A stretch of 64,000 nucleotides of DNA from the NCBI RefSeq assembly GCF_900105055.1, contig NZ_FNTA01000004.1, positions 7,759,101 through 7,823,100 of the forward strand, read 5' to 3'. The stretch is from Amycolatopsis lurida (lineage in GTDB: Bacteria; Actinomycetota; Actinomycetes; Mycobacteriales; Pseudonocardiaceae). Below, piece by piece: positions 53,617 through 62,424 of the stretch (position 1 is the stretch's first letter; each line of letters opens with the position of its first letter). The position numbers were made by a program, and so were the translations under genes. The notes below the pieces were generated by a model that saw nothing but the letters and a program-made list of their open reading frames with translations, did no database searches and was not told the DNA's origin.

Positions 53617-54486
53617 TCACATCAGCAGCAGGGGCACGGTGTTCATCGCGGTGTGCGCGGCGATCGGCGCCCACAGGTTGCGGTAGCGCGACCACAGGTA
53701 GCCGGTGAACAGGCCGAAGAACCCTTGGAAGGCCACGATCACGCCCAGGGTGAGCGGGAGCGATCCCTGTCCGTGCGTCGGCAGGTGCAGCCACGCGAAC
53801 AGCAGGGCCGCCAGCAGGATTCCCGGCCACCGCCCGAAAAGCGCCTCCAGCCGGGTCTGCAGCATGCCGCGGAAGAAGACCTCTTCGAGGACGTTCGCCG
53901 TGAAGAAGGTCAGCGTGGCGCCGACGGCCAGATACACCGGGTCGGGATAGTCCTCCGAGGTGGGGAGCGGCGGCGCGAGCGGGCCGAGGACGTAGAGCCA
54001 GCCGAACACGAGCACGGCCGGGAGCGGCGCGAGCCATCGCCAGGCCTGCCGGGGCAGCCACGTGAGCCGGAACGGATCGGGTTCCCCTCGCGTTCGCAGG
54101 AGAAGCAGCGGCAGGATCAAGAACACGAGCGGCTTGGCGAGCCCCCAGATGTCGCGGACCAAAGCCTGCTGTCCCGCCGCCGAAACCAGGAACAACGCCA
54201 GCGGCCACAGGAAGGCGATGAGCGCCAAGGCCGTCGCCTGCTTCCGGAGCCTGCCCCGGTCGGTCGGTTCGGGGAGCAGTTTCGGCGCGTGGAGCGGTAT
54301 CCCGCGGATCAGCAGCATCCCGGCCAGCGCCGGAACCAGGGCTCCGGCCAGGGAAAGCGCCTTGTCCGAATCCGCGGACGGCTTGAGCGTGTCGTGCCCG
54401 GTCGCCAGCAGCAGTGCGGGTGCGGCCACGAACACCGCGAGACCGCCGAAGAGGATTCCCCAAACGGGCACTCGTTTTTCTGTCAC
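53617..54486 (-). CDS. CPBP-family intramembrane glutamic endopeptidase
   Basis: The 289-residue protein has about eight membrane helices and the conserved motif 1 'NVLEEVFFRGMLQTRLEALF' with Glu-Glu and Arg, followed by 'LLFAWLHLP' (motif 2) and 'NLWAPIAAHTAMN' (motif 3). These are the marks of Rce1/CPBP (Abi) proteases that cleave within the membrane; in bacteria their roles include immunity to bacteriocins and processing of peptides. The GTG start at 54486 has no clear ribosome-binding site. No target is visible nearby. Confidence 0.85.
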   Translation of the reverse strand: MTEKRVPVWGILFGGLAVFVAAPALLLATGHDTLKPSADSDKALSLAGALVPALAGMLLIRGIPLHAPKLLPEPTDRGRLRKQATALALIAFLWPLALFLVSAAGQQALVRDIWGLAKPLVFLILPLLLLRTRGEPDPFRLTWLPRQAWRWLAPLPAVLVFGWLYVLGPLAPPLPTSEDYPDPVYLAVGATLTFFTANVLEEVFFRGMLQTRLEALFGRWPGILLAALLFAWLHLPTHGQGSLPLTLGVIVAFQGFFGLFTGYLWSRYRNLWAPIAAHTAMNTVPLLLM

Positions 54487-54538
54487 CGGGACAGGATCTT
54501 CGAAGCGGCGCGAGTCCGCGTCATCACTTCGGAGGACT

Positions 54539-55108
54539 TCAGCCGACCGCGATGACCTTTTCCAGGCTGCGCAGGCACAACGTGAGTGCTTCGTGCTTCG
54601 GTGTCTTGTCGCGCACCAGTTCCCACGCCGTGTAGAGCATGCTCCAGAGCAGTTGCAGCAACCACTCTTTCGTCATCGCCGGATCGATCGTGCCCTCGGC
54701 GTGCCCCCGTTCGATGAGCCGAAGCAGGCGACGGTCGTCGTCGCTCTCCTCCGTCCATTCAGGCCGGGTCACCAGATCGGGCATGGTGAACAGCAACTGG
54801 AAGATGTCGGCGTGCTCGAAGTACTCCTGGCACAGCCGGGCGAGCACCGCCGGGACCGGGCCGTCGTCGAGCCGGGCCCGTTCGGTGCTCTGGGAGATCT
54901 TGTCCAGCGCGTCGTGACTGATGGCGTCGATCAGATCCGAACGCTCCGCGAAGTACCGGTGCACCGTGGTGCGCCCGACGTTCGCCGCCGCCGCGATGTC
55001 GGCCAGCGAGGCGCCCGGTTGCCTCGTCAACGTCTCGATGGCCGCGTCCAGGATCGCGCGCCGGGTCCTCGCCCGGACACCCGTCTCGGTGACCACACCC
55101 TCACTCAT
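54539..55108 (-). CDS. TetR-family regulator of ABC exporter
   Basis: The 189-residue protein has helix-turn-helix 'SLADIAAAANVGRTTVHRYF' after 'RTRRAILDAAIETL'. It is divergent from an ABC exporter gene. A GAACAC-TC-GTGTTC palindrome lies in the 74-base gap and overlaps the exporter promoter. It probably represses the exporter until the exported compound binds. Confidence 0.88.
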   Translation of the reverse strand: MSEGVVTETGVRARTRRAILDAAIETLTRQPGASLADIAAAANVGRTTVHRYFAERSDLIDAISHDALDKISQSTERARLDDGPVPAVLARLCQEYFEHADIFQLLFTMPDLVTRPEWTEESDDDRRLLRLIERGHAEGTIDPAMTKEWLLQLLWSMLYTAWELVRDKTPKHEALTLCLRSLEKVIAVG

Positions 55109-55157
55109 GGCCGGTACCGTACCTCGCTCCCGGTATGGAACTCGTTTGACGATTTTA

Positions 55158-55171
55158 GAACACTCGTGTTC
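55158..55171. promoter_or_regulatory. TetR operator candidate
   Basis: GAACAC-TC-GTGTTC is a perfect 14-base palindrome located 12 bases upstream of the ABC exporter start and 50 bases from the divergent tetR start. Confidence 0.65.
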
Positions 55172-55182
55172 CATTGAGAACC

Positions 55183-56922
55183 ATGAATACTCCACGATTG
55201 AAGGTGCTGTGGTCGTTCGCGCGACCACACAAGGGGGCACTCGCGATCGGTTTGCTGCTCGCCCTGCTCGGTTCGGCGGCCGGTCTCGCCACACCCATGG
55301 TCACGAAGTGGGTGCTCGACTCGCTCGGTTCGTCGGCGTCGCTGGCGGGTCCGGTGCTGGCGTTGGCGGGCCTGATGGTGATCGGCGCGGTGATCTGGCT
55401 GGCGCAATGGATCCTGCTCGGCACCGTCGGCGAGCGAGTGGTGCTGAAGGCACGGGAATCGATGGTGCGGCGGTTCTTCCGCGCGACGATCCCGGCGATC
55501 ACGAAACGACCGACGGGGGAGCTGGTCACCCGCGTCACCTCGGACACGGTGCTGCTGCGCGAGGCGGCGTCGTCCAGCGTGATCGGCCTGATCAACGGCG
55601 TGGTGATGCTCGTCGGCACCCTGGTGCTGATGAGCGTGCTCGACCCGGTGCTGCTGGCGACGACGGTGGCGGCGGTGCTCGTGGTGATCGCGTTGTTCAC
55701 GTGGCTCATGCCTGCCATCGCGAAGGAACAGGAGAAAGCACAGGACCGCGTCGGCCGTCTCGGTGGCGTCCTCGAAGGCGCGCTGCGGGCGATCCGCACG
55801 GTGAAGGCCAGCCGCGCCGAAGCCCGGCAGTCCGAGCGGATCCTGGTCGACGCGGAAGCCGCCGCCGCGCACGGTGTCCGCGCGGTGCGACGGGAGGCCG
55901 TCGCCTGGGTGGTGGCCTGGACGGGTATCCAGGCCGCGACCCTGGTGATCCTCGGCCTCGGCGCCTGGCGGGTCGACGCGGGCCTGCTTGAAGTGTCGAG
56001 CCTCATCGCGTTCCTGCTGTACGCGTTCGCGCTGATGGAGCCGATCACCGAACTGAGCCAGAACATGACCGCGTTGCAGGCGGGGATCGCCGCGGCCGGG
56101 CGGATCCGGGAGATGGACGCGCTCGAGGTGGAAGAGGACCGGGTGCCCACCCGGACGAAGCCGTCGGGTGAGCAGAGCGGCCCGGTGCTGGAACTGCGCG
56201 GGGTGACCGCGGGCTACGGCGGCGATCCGGCACTGCGGGACGTGTCGCTGGAGATCCCGAGACGCGGGCACACCGCGATCGTCGGGCCGTCCGGTGCGGG
56301 CAAGACCACGATGCTGTCGCTGATCATGCGATTCGTGCGACCGGAGTCCGGTTCACTGCTGCTGGACGGACGCGAGTACGCGGACCTGCCGTATGCGGAT
56401 GTGCGGGCCCGGCTGGCCTACGTCGAACAAGAGACGCCGATCGTGCCGGGGACGATTCGGGAGAACCTGCTCTTCACCCATCCCGACGCGACCGAGGACG
56501 AGGTGCGGCGGGCGCTCGAAGAAGTCCGGCTGAGCGACAAGATCGCCGCGCTGGACGACGGACTGGACACGCCGCTTTCGTCGACGTCGGTGTCCGGTGG
56601 GGAACGCCAGCGGATCGCGCTGGCCAGGGCGATCCTGCGCACGCCGGACGTGGTGCTGCTGGACGAGGCGACCGCACAGGTCGACGGCCGGACCGAGAGC
56701 GCGATCCACGACTGCATCCGGCGACTGGCGCGCGAGGGCGCCGTGGTCACCGTGGCGCACCGGCTGTCCACGGTGATCGACGCGGACACCATCGTGGTGA
56801 TGGAGGACGGCCGCGTCCGGGCGAGCGGCAGCCACGAGCACCTGCTCGCCACCGACACGCTGTACCGGGAACTGGTGGAGGCGCTGCGGATCGCGGGGGA
56901 GGGCGCTCCGGTGCCCGGCTGA
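55183..56922 (+). CDS. ABC exporter, membrane and ATPase domains fused
   Basis: The 579-residue protein has six N-terminal membrane helices (about 15-300) with the coupling region 'RPTGELVTRVTSDTVLLREA', then an ATPase with Walker A 'GPSGAGKT' (368-375), 'YVEQETPIVPGTIRENLLF', signature 'VSGGERQR' (about 470-477) and Walker B 'DVVLLDEATA'. It is a type-1 multidrug/peptide exporter half-transporter that would work as a homodimer. ATG 55183 is close to the operator and has a weak Shine-Dalgarno; TTG 55174 is an alternative. Control by the divergent TetR is likely. Confidence 0.9.
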   Translation: MNTPRLKVLWSFARPHKGALAIGLLLALLGSAAGLATPMVTKWVLDSLGSSASLAGPVLALAGLMVIGAVIWLAQWILLGTVGERVVLKARESMVRRFFRATIPAITKRPTGELVTRVTSDTVLLREAASSSVIGLINGVVMLVGTLVLMSVLDPVLLATTVAAVLVVIALFTWLMPAIAKEQEKAQDRVGRLGGVLEGALRAIRTVKASRAEARQSERILVDAEAAAAHGVRAVRREAVAWVVAWTGIQAATLVILGLGAWRVDAGLLEVSSLIAFLLYAFALMEPITELSQNMTALQAGIAAAGRIREMDALEVEEDRVPTRTKPSGEQSGPVLELRGVTAGYGGDPALRDVSLEIPRRGHTAIVGPSGAGKTTMLSLIMRFVRPESGSLLLDGREYADLPYADVRARLAYVEQETPIVPGTIRENLLFTHPDATEDEVRRALEEVRLSDKIAALDDGLDTPLSSTSVSGGERQRIALARAILRTPDVVLLDEATAQVDGRTESAIHDCIRRLAREGAVVTVAHRLSTVIDADTIVVMEDGRVRASGSHEHLLATDTLYRELVEALRIAGEGAPVPG

Positions 56923-56926
56923 TCTT

Positions 56927-57682
56927 CTAGGCCGGGACGGCGCGGACCCCCGGCGGCATCTCGCGGTTGACCTCGTCGAGCCGGGTGGCGACGGTGCGGC
57001 AGGGCTCGCAGTCCGCCAGATGCGCGGTGATCCGGTCCGCCCGGCGGCCCGGTACGCCGCCGCGGAGCCACGCGCCCATCCGGCGCCGTGCCTCCTGGCA
57101 GCACCGCGTTCCCGCTTCGGGGACCTGCGCCTGCAAGAACGCCTGGCGGAGACCTTCGCGGGCCCGCAGTGCCAGGACGGAGGCGCCGTTGGGCGAGACT
57201 CCCAACAGCGGAGCGACCACTTTCGGCGAGTCGCCTTCCGCTTCGGTCCGCCAAAGCACCGTCCGCCAGCGACCGGGGAGCGCGCAATAGGCGGTCCAGG
57301 CCAGCCGGGCGTTCGAGCGGAGGATGAAAAGTTCCTCCGCGCCGATCGTCCCGGCGGCCTCTTCGACCGCCGGGGTCGTGCCGTACAACTCGACCCGCTT
57401 GTGGTGGTGACTCCACTTGGCCGCGAGATTCCGGATGGTGACCGCGAGGTAGGGGCGGAGGTTCTCCCGCGGGCCGCCGCCGTCGCGGATGACGCTCAGG
57501 ACACGTACGAAGGCTTCGGCCACGAGGTCGTCCCGTTCGGCGGGTTCGGAGACCCAGCCCGCGGCGATCCGGCGGAGCGGCCCGGCGTGCCGCCGGAAAA
57601 GGGCTTCGCCGGCGGCGATGTCACCGGCGCGGAAGGCGTCGAGCAGGGTGGCGTCCGCCGTGGTGTCGACGTCTTCCCTCAT
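56927..57682 (-). CDS. Sigma-70-family factor with C-terminal zinc-finger-like tail
   Basis: The 251-residue protein has region 2 ('FRRHAGPLRRIAAGWVSEPA', 'DDLVAEAFVRVLSVIRDGGG', 'LRPYLAVTIRNLAAKWSHHH') and region 4 ('ALPGRWRTVLWRTEAEGDSP', 'SPNGASVLALRAREGLRQAF'). After this come about 60 residues with 'CCQEARRRMGAWLRGG' and 'ITAHLADCEPCRTVA', the H-x3-C-x2-C of zf-HC2 anti-sigma domains. A sigma factor carrying its own zinc-binding anti-sigma-like tail could sense redox or metal without a separate partner. It ends 4 bases after the convergent ABC exporter stop. Confidence 0.82.
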   Translation of the reverse strand: MREDVDTTADATLLDAFRAGDIAAGEALFRRHAGPLRRIAAGWVSEPAERDDLVAEAFVRVLSVIRDGGGPRENLRPYLAVTIRNLAAKWSHHHKRVELYGTTPAVEEAAGTIGAEELFILRSNARLAWTAYCALPGRWRTVLWRTEAEGDSPKVVAPLLGVSPNGASVLALRAREGLRQAFLQAQVPEAGTRCCQEARRRMGAWLRGGVPGRRADRITAHLADCEPCRTVATRLDEVNREMPPGVRAVPA

Positions 57683-57724
57683 CGCGGTCTCCCGGACGGG
57701 CCGATCTGCATACTCAAAGTAACG

Positions 57725-57740
57725 GGTACGGCAGTGTACC
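57725..57740. promoter_or_regulatory. Inverted repeat before TetR gene
   Basis: GGTAC-GGCAGT-GTACC lies 31 bases upstream of the tetR start and 43 bases from the divergent sigma gene. A TetR autoregulatory site is possible, though the arms are only five bases. Confidence 0.35.
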
Positions 57741-57770
57741 TGCTAACCGGCCGCCGATAAACTCTGGGGG

Positions 57771-58454
57771 ATGACGCCTGAAGCCGACGCGCCGCGGCCG
57801 GACGGCCGCGCGGCGCGCTGGGCGGGACAGCGTGAGCGCCGTCGACGGGAGTTCGTCGACGCGGCACTGCGCGCGATCGCCACGCACGGTCCGGAGGTCT
57901 CCACCGAACAGATCGCCGACGAGGCGGGGGTGGCGAGGACGCGGGTGTACAAGCATTTCGACGACGCGTCCGACCTGCAGCGCGCGATCGCCGACCGCGC
58001 CGTCCGGCTCATCACCGCCGAACTGGCCCCGCTGTGGGATCCGAGCGGCACGCCGATGCAGCTGATCACCGTCGCGGTGGGCGCGCACACCGGCTGGCTC
58101 GCCGAATACGGGAACCTCTACCGCTATCTCGCCAGGCACTCTCAAGCCGGGCGGCGCGGCGGCGACGCCATCACCGACGTCAAAACCGCGATCGCCGGGC
58201 AGCTCTCCACCCTGTTCGAGCACTACCTCGACACCTTCGACCTGGACGGCCGGATCGCCGAACCGCTCGCCTTCGGGCTGGTCGGACTCGTCGACACGAG
58301 TGCCGCGCGCTGGCTGGAGAACCCGGGAGGCATCGAGCTGCCGGAGCTCGCGGCACTGCTGGTGCGATGGATCTGGCGGGTCATCGACGACACGCTCCGT
58401 GAACGCGGGATCGAACTCGATCCGCACTCGCCGCTGCTGGTGCCGGGCGCCTGA
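57771..58454 (+). CDS. TetR-family regulator
   Basis: The 227-residue protein starts at ATG 57771 after GGGGG. The helix-turn-helix is 'STEQIADEAGVARTRVYKHF', with 'DDASDLQRAI' after it. The Pro/Arg-rich first 20 residues are an extension. The ligand domain is longer than average. No divergent partner besides the sigma gene is present; the GNAT gene follows 55 bases downstream. Confidence 0.88.
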   Translation: MTPEADAPRPDGRAARWAGQRERRRREFVDAALRAIATHGPEVSTEQIADEAGVARTRVYKHFDDASDLQRAIADRAVRLITAELAPLWDPSGTPMQLITVAVGAHTGWLAEYGNLYRYLARHSQAGRRGGDAITDVKTAIAGQLSTLFEHYLDTFDLDGRIAEPLAFGLVGLVDTSAARWLENPGGIELPELAALLVRWIWRVIDDTLRERGIELDPHSPLLVPGA

Positions 58455-58509
58455 GCGCTCAGGATGCGGGAGCGGGAATGAAAACCCGCCACCCGATGTC
58501 GGAGCCGTC

Positions 58510-59190
58510 ATGGTCACCCCTTTCGACGACCCGGCGTGGGCTTCGCTGACCGGGCCGCACGCCCACTTCGCGGAACGCCGCGGCCAGGTGTTGCGCTATC
58601 AGGTCGACGTAGCGCCCTTCATCGCCCTGCCGCCCGAGCCGGACGACGGCGTGTGGGCCGATGTCGCCGCGCTGGCGGGACCCGGCCAGACGGTCATCGT
58701 CCACAACACGTTGCCCGTCCCGGCGGACTGGGAAGTCCTCGGCAGGGTCGCCGGGGTCCGGCTGGTCGACGTCGCGCTCGAAGCCGCCGCAGATCCCGAA
58801 GCCGTCGTGCTGGGGCCGGACGACGTGCCGGAGATGCTCGACCTCGTGGAGCGGACCAAACCGGGGCCGTTCCGGAAGCGGACCATCGAATTGGGGACAT
58901 ATCTGGGTTTCCGGCGGGATGGTGACCTCATCGCGATGGCGGGGGAGCGAATGCACCCACCCGGCTGGACCGAGATCAGCGCCGTCTGCACCGACCCGGC
59001 GTATCGCGGCCGAGGACTGGCGACGCGGCTCATCCGCGCGGTGGCGGCGGGGATCCGGGCTCGCGGCGAACATCCGATGATGCACGCGGCGGCGGCGAAC
59101 ACTTCGGCGATCCGGCTCTACCGGTCGATCGGTTTCGAAGTGGTGCCGCGGCCGGACTTCGTGTCGGTCCGCGTGCCGGGTTCCTTGTGA
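58510..59190 (+). CDS. GNAT-family N-acetyltransferase
   Basis: The 226-residue protein has the acetyl-CoA-binding motif A 'AVCTDPAYRGRGLATRLIRA' (about 160-180, R/Q-x-x-G-x-G/A type) and motif B 'NTSAIRLYRSIGFEVVPRP'. The N-terminal half (about 1-95) has no known motif and may be a second, degenerate GNAT fold. ATG 58510 is preceded by GGAG. FR47-like members acetylate amino groups of small molecules; the substrate is unknown. Confidence 0.85.
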   Translation: MVTPFDDPAWASLTGPHAHFAERRGQVLRYQVDVAPFIALPPEPDDGVWADVAALAGPGQTVIVHNTLPVPADWEVLGRVAGVRLVDVALEAAADPEAVVLGPDDVPEMLDLVERTKPGPFRKRTIELGTYLGFRRDGDLIAMAGERMHPPGWTEISAVCTDPAYRGRGLATRLIRAVAAGIRARGEHPMMHAAAANTSAIRLYRSIGFEVVPRPDFVSVRVPGSL

Positions 59191-59260
59191 AGTTGCTCTA
59201 ACGAGGGATTTCAGAAACTCGCGATGGACTGAACAGCACGGGCGGACCAGACTTCGCGCC

Positions 59261-60292
59261 ATGAAGGCATTGGTCAAAGCCGACCGAGCACCCGGGCTGG
59301 AACTCACCGACGTGCCGGACCCCGCCGTCGGCCCCGGCGACGTCGCCGTCCGCGTGCTGCGCGCCGGGATCTGCGGCACCGATCTGCACATCGACTCCTG
59401 GGACGACTGGGCGGCGCGCACCATCGCCGCGCCGCTGGTGATCGGGCACGAGTTCGTCGGCGAGGTGGTCGAGATCGGCCGGTCGGTGACGACGGTCAAG
59501 GTCGGCGACCTGGTCAGCGGCGAGGGGCACCTCGTCTGCGGAAGCTGCCGCAACTGCAAGGCCGGGCGGCGTCACCTGTGCGCCAGGACCAAGGGCCTCG
59601 GCGTGCACACCGACGGCGCCTTCGCGCAGTACGCCGTCCTGCCCGAGATGAACGCCTGGGTGCACCGCACCAAGGTCGACCTCGACATCGCCGCGATCTT
59701 CGATCCGCTCGGCAACGCCGTGCACACCGCGCTGTCCTTCCCCGTCATCGGCGAGGACGTGCTGGTCACCGGCGCCGGCCCGATCGGCATCATGGCCGCC
59801 GCCATCGCGCGCCACGCGGGCGCGCGCAACGTCGTCGTCACCGACGTCAGCGAGCACCGGCTGGAACTGGCCCGCAAGGTCGGCGTCGACCTCGCGCTCG
59901 ACGTCTCCTCCTCGACCATCGCCGACGCGCAGGAGCGGCTCGGCATGGCCGAAGGCTTCGACGTCGGCATGGAGATGAGCGGGCGGCCAGAGGCGCTGCG
60001 CGACATGATCGCGAACATGTCGCACGGCGGCCGCGTCGCGCTGCTCGGCCTCCCCGCTTCCGACGTGTCGGTCGACATCGCGTCCGTGGTGCTGAAGATG
60101 ATCCAGATCAAGGGGATCTACGGGCGCGAGATGTTCGAGACGTGGTACTCGATGTCCGTGCTGCTGCAGGCCGGGCTGGACATCTCGCCGGTGGTCACCC
60201 ACCGGTTCGGCTACACCGAATACGAGAAGGCGTTCGCGACGGCCAGGGAAGGCCGCTGCGGCAAGGTCATTCTGGACTGGACGGAGAACTGA
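59261..60292 (+). CDS. tdh: L-threonine 3-dehydrogenase
   Basis: The 343-residue zinc enzyme has 'GICGTDLHI' and 'GHEFVGEVVEIG' for the catalytic zinc, 'CGSCRNCKAGRRHLC' for the structural zinc, and NAD-binding 'VLVTGAGPIGIMAAAIA'. 'TKGLGVHTDGAFAQYAVLPE' is characteristic of Tdh. It oxidises L-threonine to 2-amino-3-oxobutyrate. The next gene, overlapping by one base (TGATG), encodes the ligase that splits this product, so the two form the threonine-to-glycine pathway. Confidence 0.93.
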   Translation: MKALVKADRAPGLELTDVPDPAVGPGDVAVRVLRAGICGTDLHIDSWDDWAARTIAAPLVIGHEFVGEVVEIGRSVTTVKVGDLVSGEGHLVCGSCRNCKAGRRHLCARTKGLGVHTDGAFAQYAVLPEMNAWVHRTKVDLDIAAIFDPLGNAVHTALSFPVIGEDVLVTGAGPIGIMAAAIARHAGARNVVVTDVSEHRLELARKVGVDLALDVSSSTIADAQERLGMAEGFDVGMEMSGRPEALRDMIANMSHGGRVALLGLPASDVSVDIASVVLKMIQIKGIYGREMFETWYSMSVLLQAGLDISPVVTHRFGYTEYEKAFATAREGRCGKVILDWTEN

Positions 60293-61473
60293 TGTACGGC
60301 GCGATGCGCGACGACCTCAAGGCCGGGCTCGCCGAGATCCGGGAAGCCGGGCTGTACAAGGGCGAGCGGGTGATCCAGGGGCCGCAACGGGCTTCGGTCA
60401 GTGTCGGCGACGGCGACGTCCTCAACTTCTGCGCCAACAACTACCTCGGCCTCGCCGATCACCCCAAGCTGATCAAGGCCGCCCAAGAGGCGCTGGACCG
60501 CTGGGGCTTCGGCATGGCGTCGGTGCGGTTCATCTGCGGGACCCAGCAGCCGCACAAGGAGCTCGAGGCGAAGCTGTCGGAGTTCCTCGGCACCGAGGAC
60601 ACGATCCTCTACAGCTCCTGTTTCGACGCCAACGCCGGGCTTTTCGAGACACTGCTGACCGACCAGGACGTCATCATCTCCGACGAGCTCAACCACGCGT
60701 CGATCATCGACGGCGTCCGGCTGTGCAAGGCGAAGCGGATGCGCTACCGCAACCGTGACGTCGCGGATCTGGAAGCCCGCCTGCAGGAGGCGTCCGGCGC
60801 GCGTTACCGGATGATCGCCACCGACGGCGTGTTCTCGATGGACGGTTACCTCGCGCCGCTCGACGAGATCTGCGAGCTGGCCGAGCGCTACGACGCGCTG
60901 GTGATGGTGGACGACTCGCACGCCGTCGGTTTCACCGGCCCGACCGGTCGCGGCACGCCCGAGCTGTTCGGCGTCCAGGACAAGGTCGACGTGCTGACCG
61001 GCACGCTCGGCAAGGCGCTGGGCGGCGCGAGCGGCGGCTACACCTCCGGCCGCGCGGAGATCGTCGAGATGCTGCGGCAGCGCTCGCGGCCGTATCTGTT
61101 CTCGAACTCGCTGGCGCCGTCGATCACCGCGGCCGCGCTCGCCACCCTGGAACTGCTGGACTCCTCCGGCGAGCTGCTGGACAAGCTGCGCGCCAACACG
61201 GAGCTGTTCCGGCGCCGGATGACCGAGGCCGGTTTCGACCTGCTCCCGGGTGAGCACCCCATCATCCCCGTGATGATCGGCGATGCCGCCAAGGCGGGCA
61301 AGATGGCGGATCTGCTGCTCGACCAGGGCATTTACGTGATCGGTTTCTCCTACCCGGTGGTGCCCCACGGCAAGGCCCGGATCCGGACCCAGATGTCGGC
61401 GGCGCATTCGACCGACGACGTCAACCGGGCCGTCGACGCGTTCGTGACGGCAAGGTCCATGATGGACGAATGA
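60292..61473 (+). CDS. kbl: Glycine C-acetyltransferase (2-amino-3-ketobutyrate CoA ligase)
   Basis: The 393-residue PLP enzyme has 'CANNYLGLADHPKL', 'DELNHASIIDGVRLCKAKRM', 'MVDDSHAVGFTGPTGRGTPE', and 'TLGKALGGASGGYTSG' with the PLP lysine K241. These match Kbl rather than other alpha-oxoamine synthases, and the overlap with tdh supports the assignment. It converts 2-amino-3-oxobutyrate plus CoA to glycine and acetyl-CoA. Its 3' end overlaps the LysR gene start (ATGA). Confidence 0.94.
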   Translation: MYGAMRDDLKAGLAEIREAGLYKGERVIQGPQRASVSVGDGDVLNFCANNYLGLADHPKLIKAAQEALDRWGFGMASVRFICGTQQPHKELEAKLSEFLGTEDTILYSSCFDANAGLFETLLTDQDVIISDELNHASIIDGVRLCKAKRMRYRNRDVADLEARLQEASGARYRMIATDGVFSMDGYLAPLDEICELAERYDALVMVDDSHAVGFTGPTGRGTPELFGVQDKVDVLTGTLGKALGGASGGYTSGRAEIVEMLRQRSRPYLFSNSLAPSITAAALATLELLDSSGELLDKLRANTELFRRRMTEAGFDLLPGEHPIIPVMIGDAAKAGKMADLLLDQGIYVIGFSYPVVPHGKARIRTQMSAAHSTDDVNRAVDAFVTARSMMDE

Positions 61474-62384
61474 TCGATCCGCGACGGCTGCGCGTGCTGC
61501 GCGCCCTCGCCGACCACGGCACCGTGACGGCGGCGGGCCAGGCACTGCACCTCACGCCGTCCGCGGTCTCCCAGCAGCTGGCCGCACTCGAAGCCGAGTG
61601 CGGCCAGCAGCTGCTTCGCCGCCGGGGCAGGCGGGTTTCGCTGACCCCCGCCGGCGAACTGATGGTGGTGCACGCCAACGCCGTCGCCGCCGAACTCGAA
61701 CGGGCGCGGGCGACGCTGGCCGCGCTCGATTCCGGCGTCCAGGGCCTGGTGCGGCTGGCGAGTTTCGCCTCCGCGATCACGATGGTCGTCGCGCCGGCGA
61801 TCGCCTCCCTGCGTGCCGGTTCGCCCGGGGTCAGCATGCAGGTTCAGGACGTCGAGGGGCATGCGAGCATCCCGCTGCTGCTCGACGGCGAGGTCGATCT
61901 GGCGATCACCGAGGAGTACCGGCTCTCGCCACGGACGGATGAAAGCAGGCTCACCCGGTTCCCGCTGTACGTGGAGCCCTTCGACGTCGTGCTGCCCACC
62001 GCGCACCGGCTCGCGGAAGCGTCCGAAGTGGACATCGACGCGCTCGCCGACGACGAATGGATCGCGCCGAAACCCGGGAATCCGTGCCGCGACGTGCTGA
62101 TGATCGTGTGCGCCAACCCGGCGATCCGGCACGTCTCCGACGATTTCCACGCGATCACCACCCTGGTCGCCGCCGGCGAGGGCGTGGCACTGGTGCCGCG
62201 CAACGCTTTCGCCGCCGTACCCGGCGCTGTCGCCGTCCCGTTGCGCGGCGAGCCACCGCTGCGCCGCGTGTTCGCCGCCGTCCGGCGGGGGAGCGCCGAC
62301 CATCCGCTGCTCAAGACCGTGCTCGCCGCACTGCTGGACGCCGCGCCGGGTCATGCGAATGCGGGGCGGGGGAGTCGCACTTAG
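61470..62384 (+). CDS. LysR-family regulator coupled to tdh-kbl
   Basis: The 304-residue protein starts within the 4-base overlap with kbl. The winged helix is 'ALADHGTVTAAGQALHLTPS' then 'AVSQQLAALEAECGQQLL', and the effector domain follows from about 90. LysR genes are usually divergent from their targets; here the gene is the last of the tdh-kbl operon, so it is produced when the pathway is on. It could regulate threonine or glycine genes elsewhere, or give positive feedback. Confidence 0.88.
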   Translation: MIDPRRLRVLRALADHGTVTAAGQALHLTPSAVSQQLAALEAECGQQLLRRRGRRVSLTPAGELMVVHANAVAAELERARATLAALDSGVQGLVRLASFASAITMVVAPAIASLRAGSPGVSMQVQDVEGHASIPLLLDGEVDLAITEEYRLSPRTDESRLTRFPLYVEPFDVVLPTAHRLAEASEVDIDALADDEWIAPKPGNPCRDVLMIVCANPAIRHVSDDFHAITTLVAAGEGVALVPRNAFAAVPGAVAVPLRGEPPLRRVFAAVRRGSADHPLLKTVLAALLDAAPGHANAGRGSRT

Positions 62385-62424
62385 GATCGTCCTCACCTGC
62401 CGTCGAAGGAAAGACAGGGTGCGG

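Noticed and set aside
62385..62424. Manganese riboswitch before terC
   Set aside because: The gap is about 40 bases, too short for a yybP-ykoY type riboswitch, and no fold is evident.
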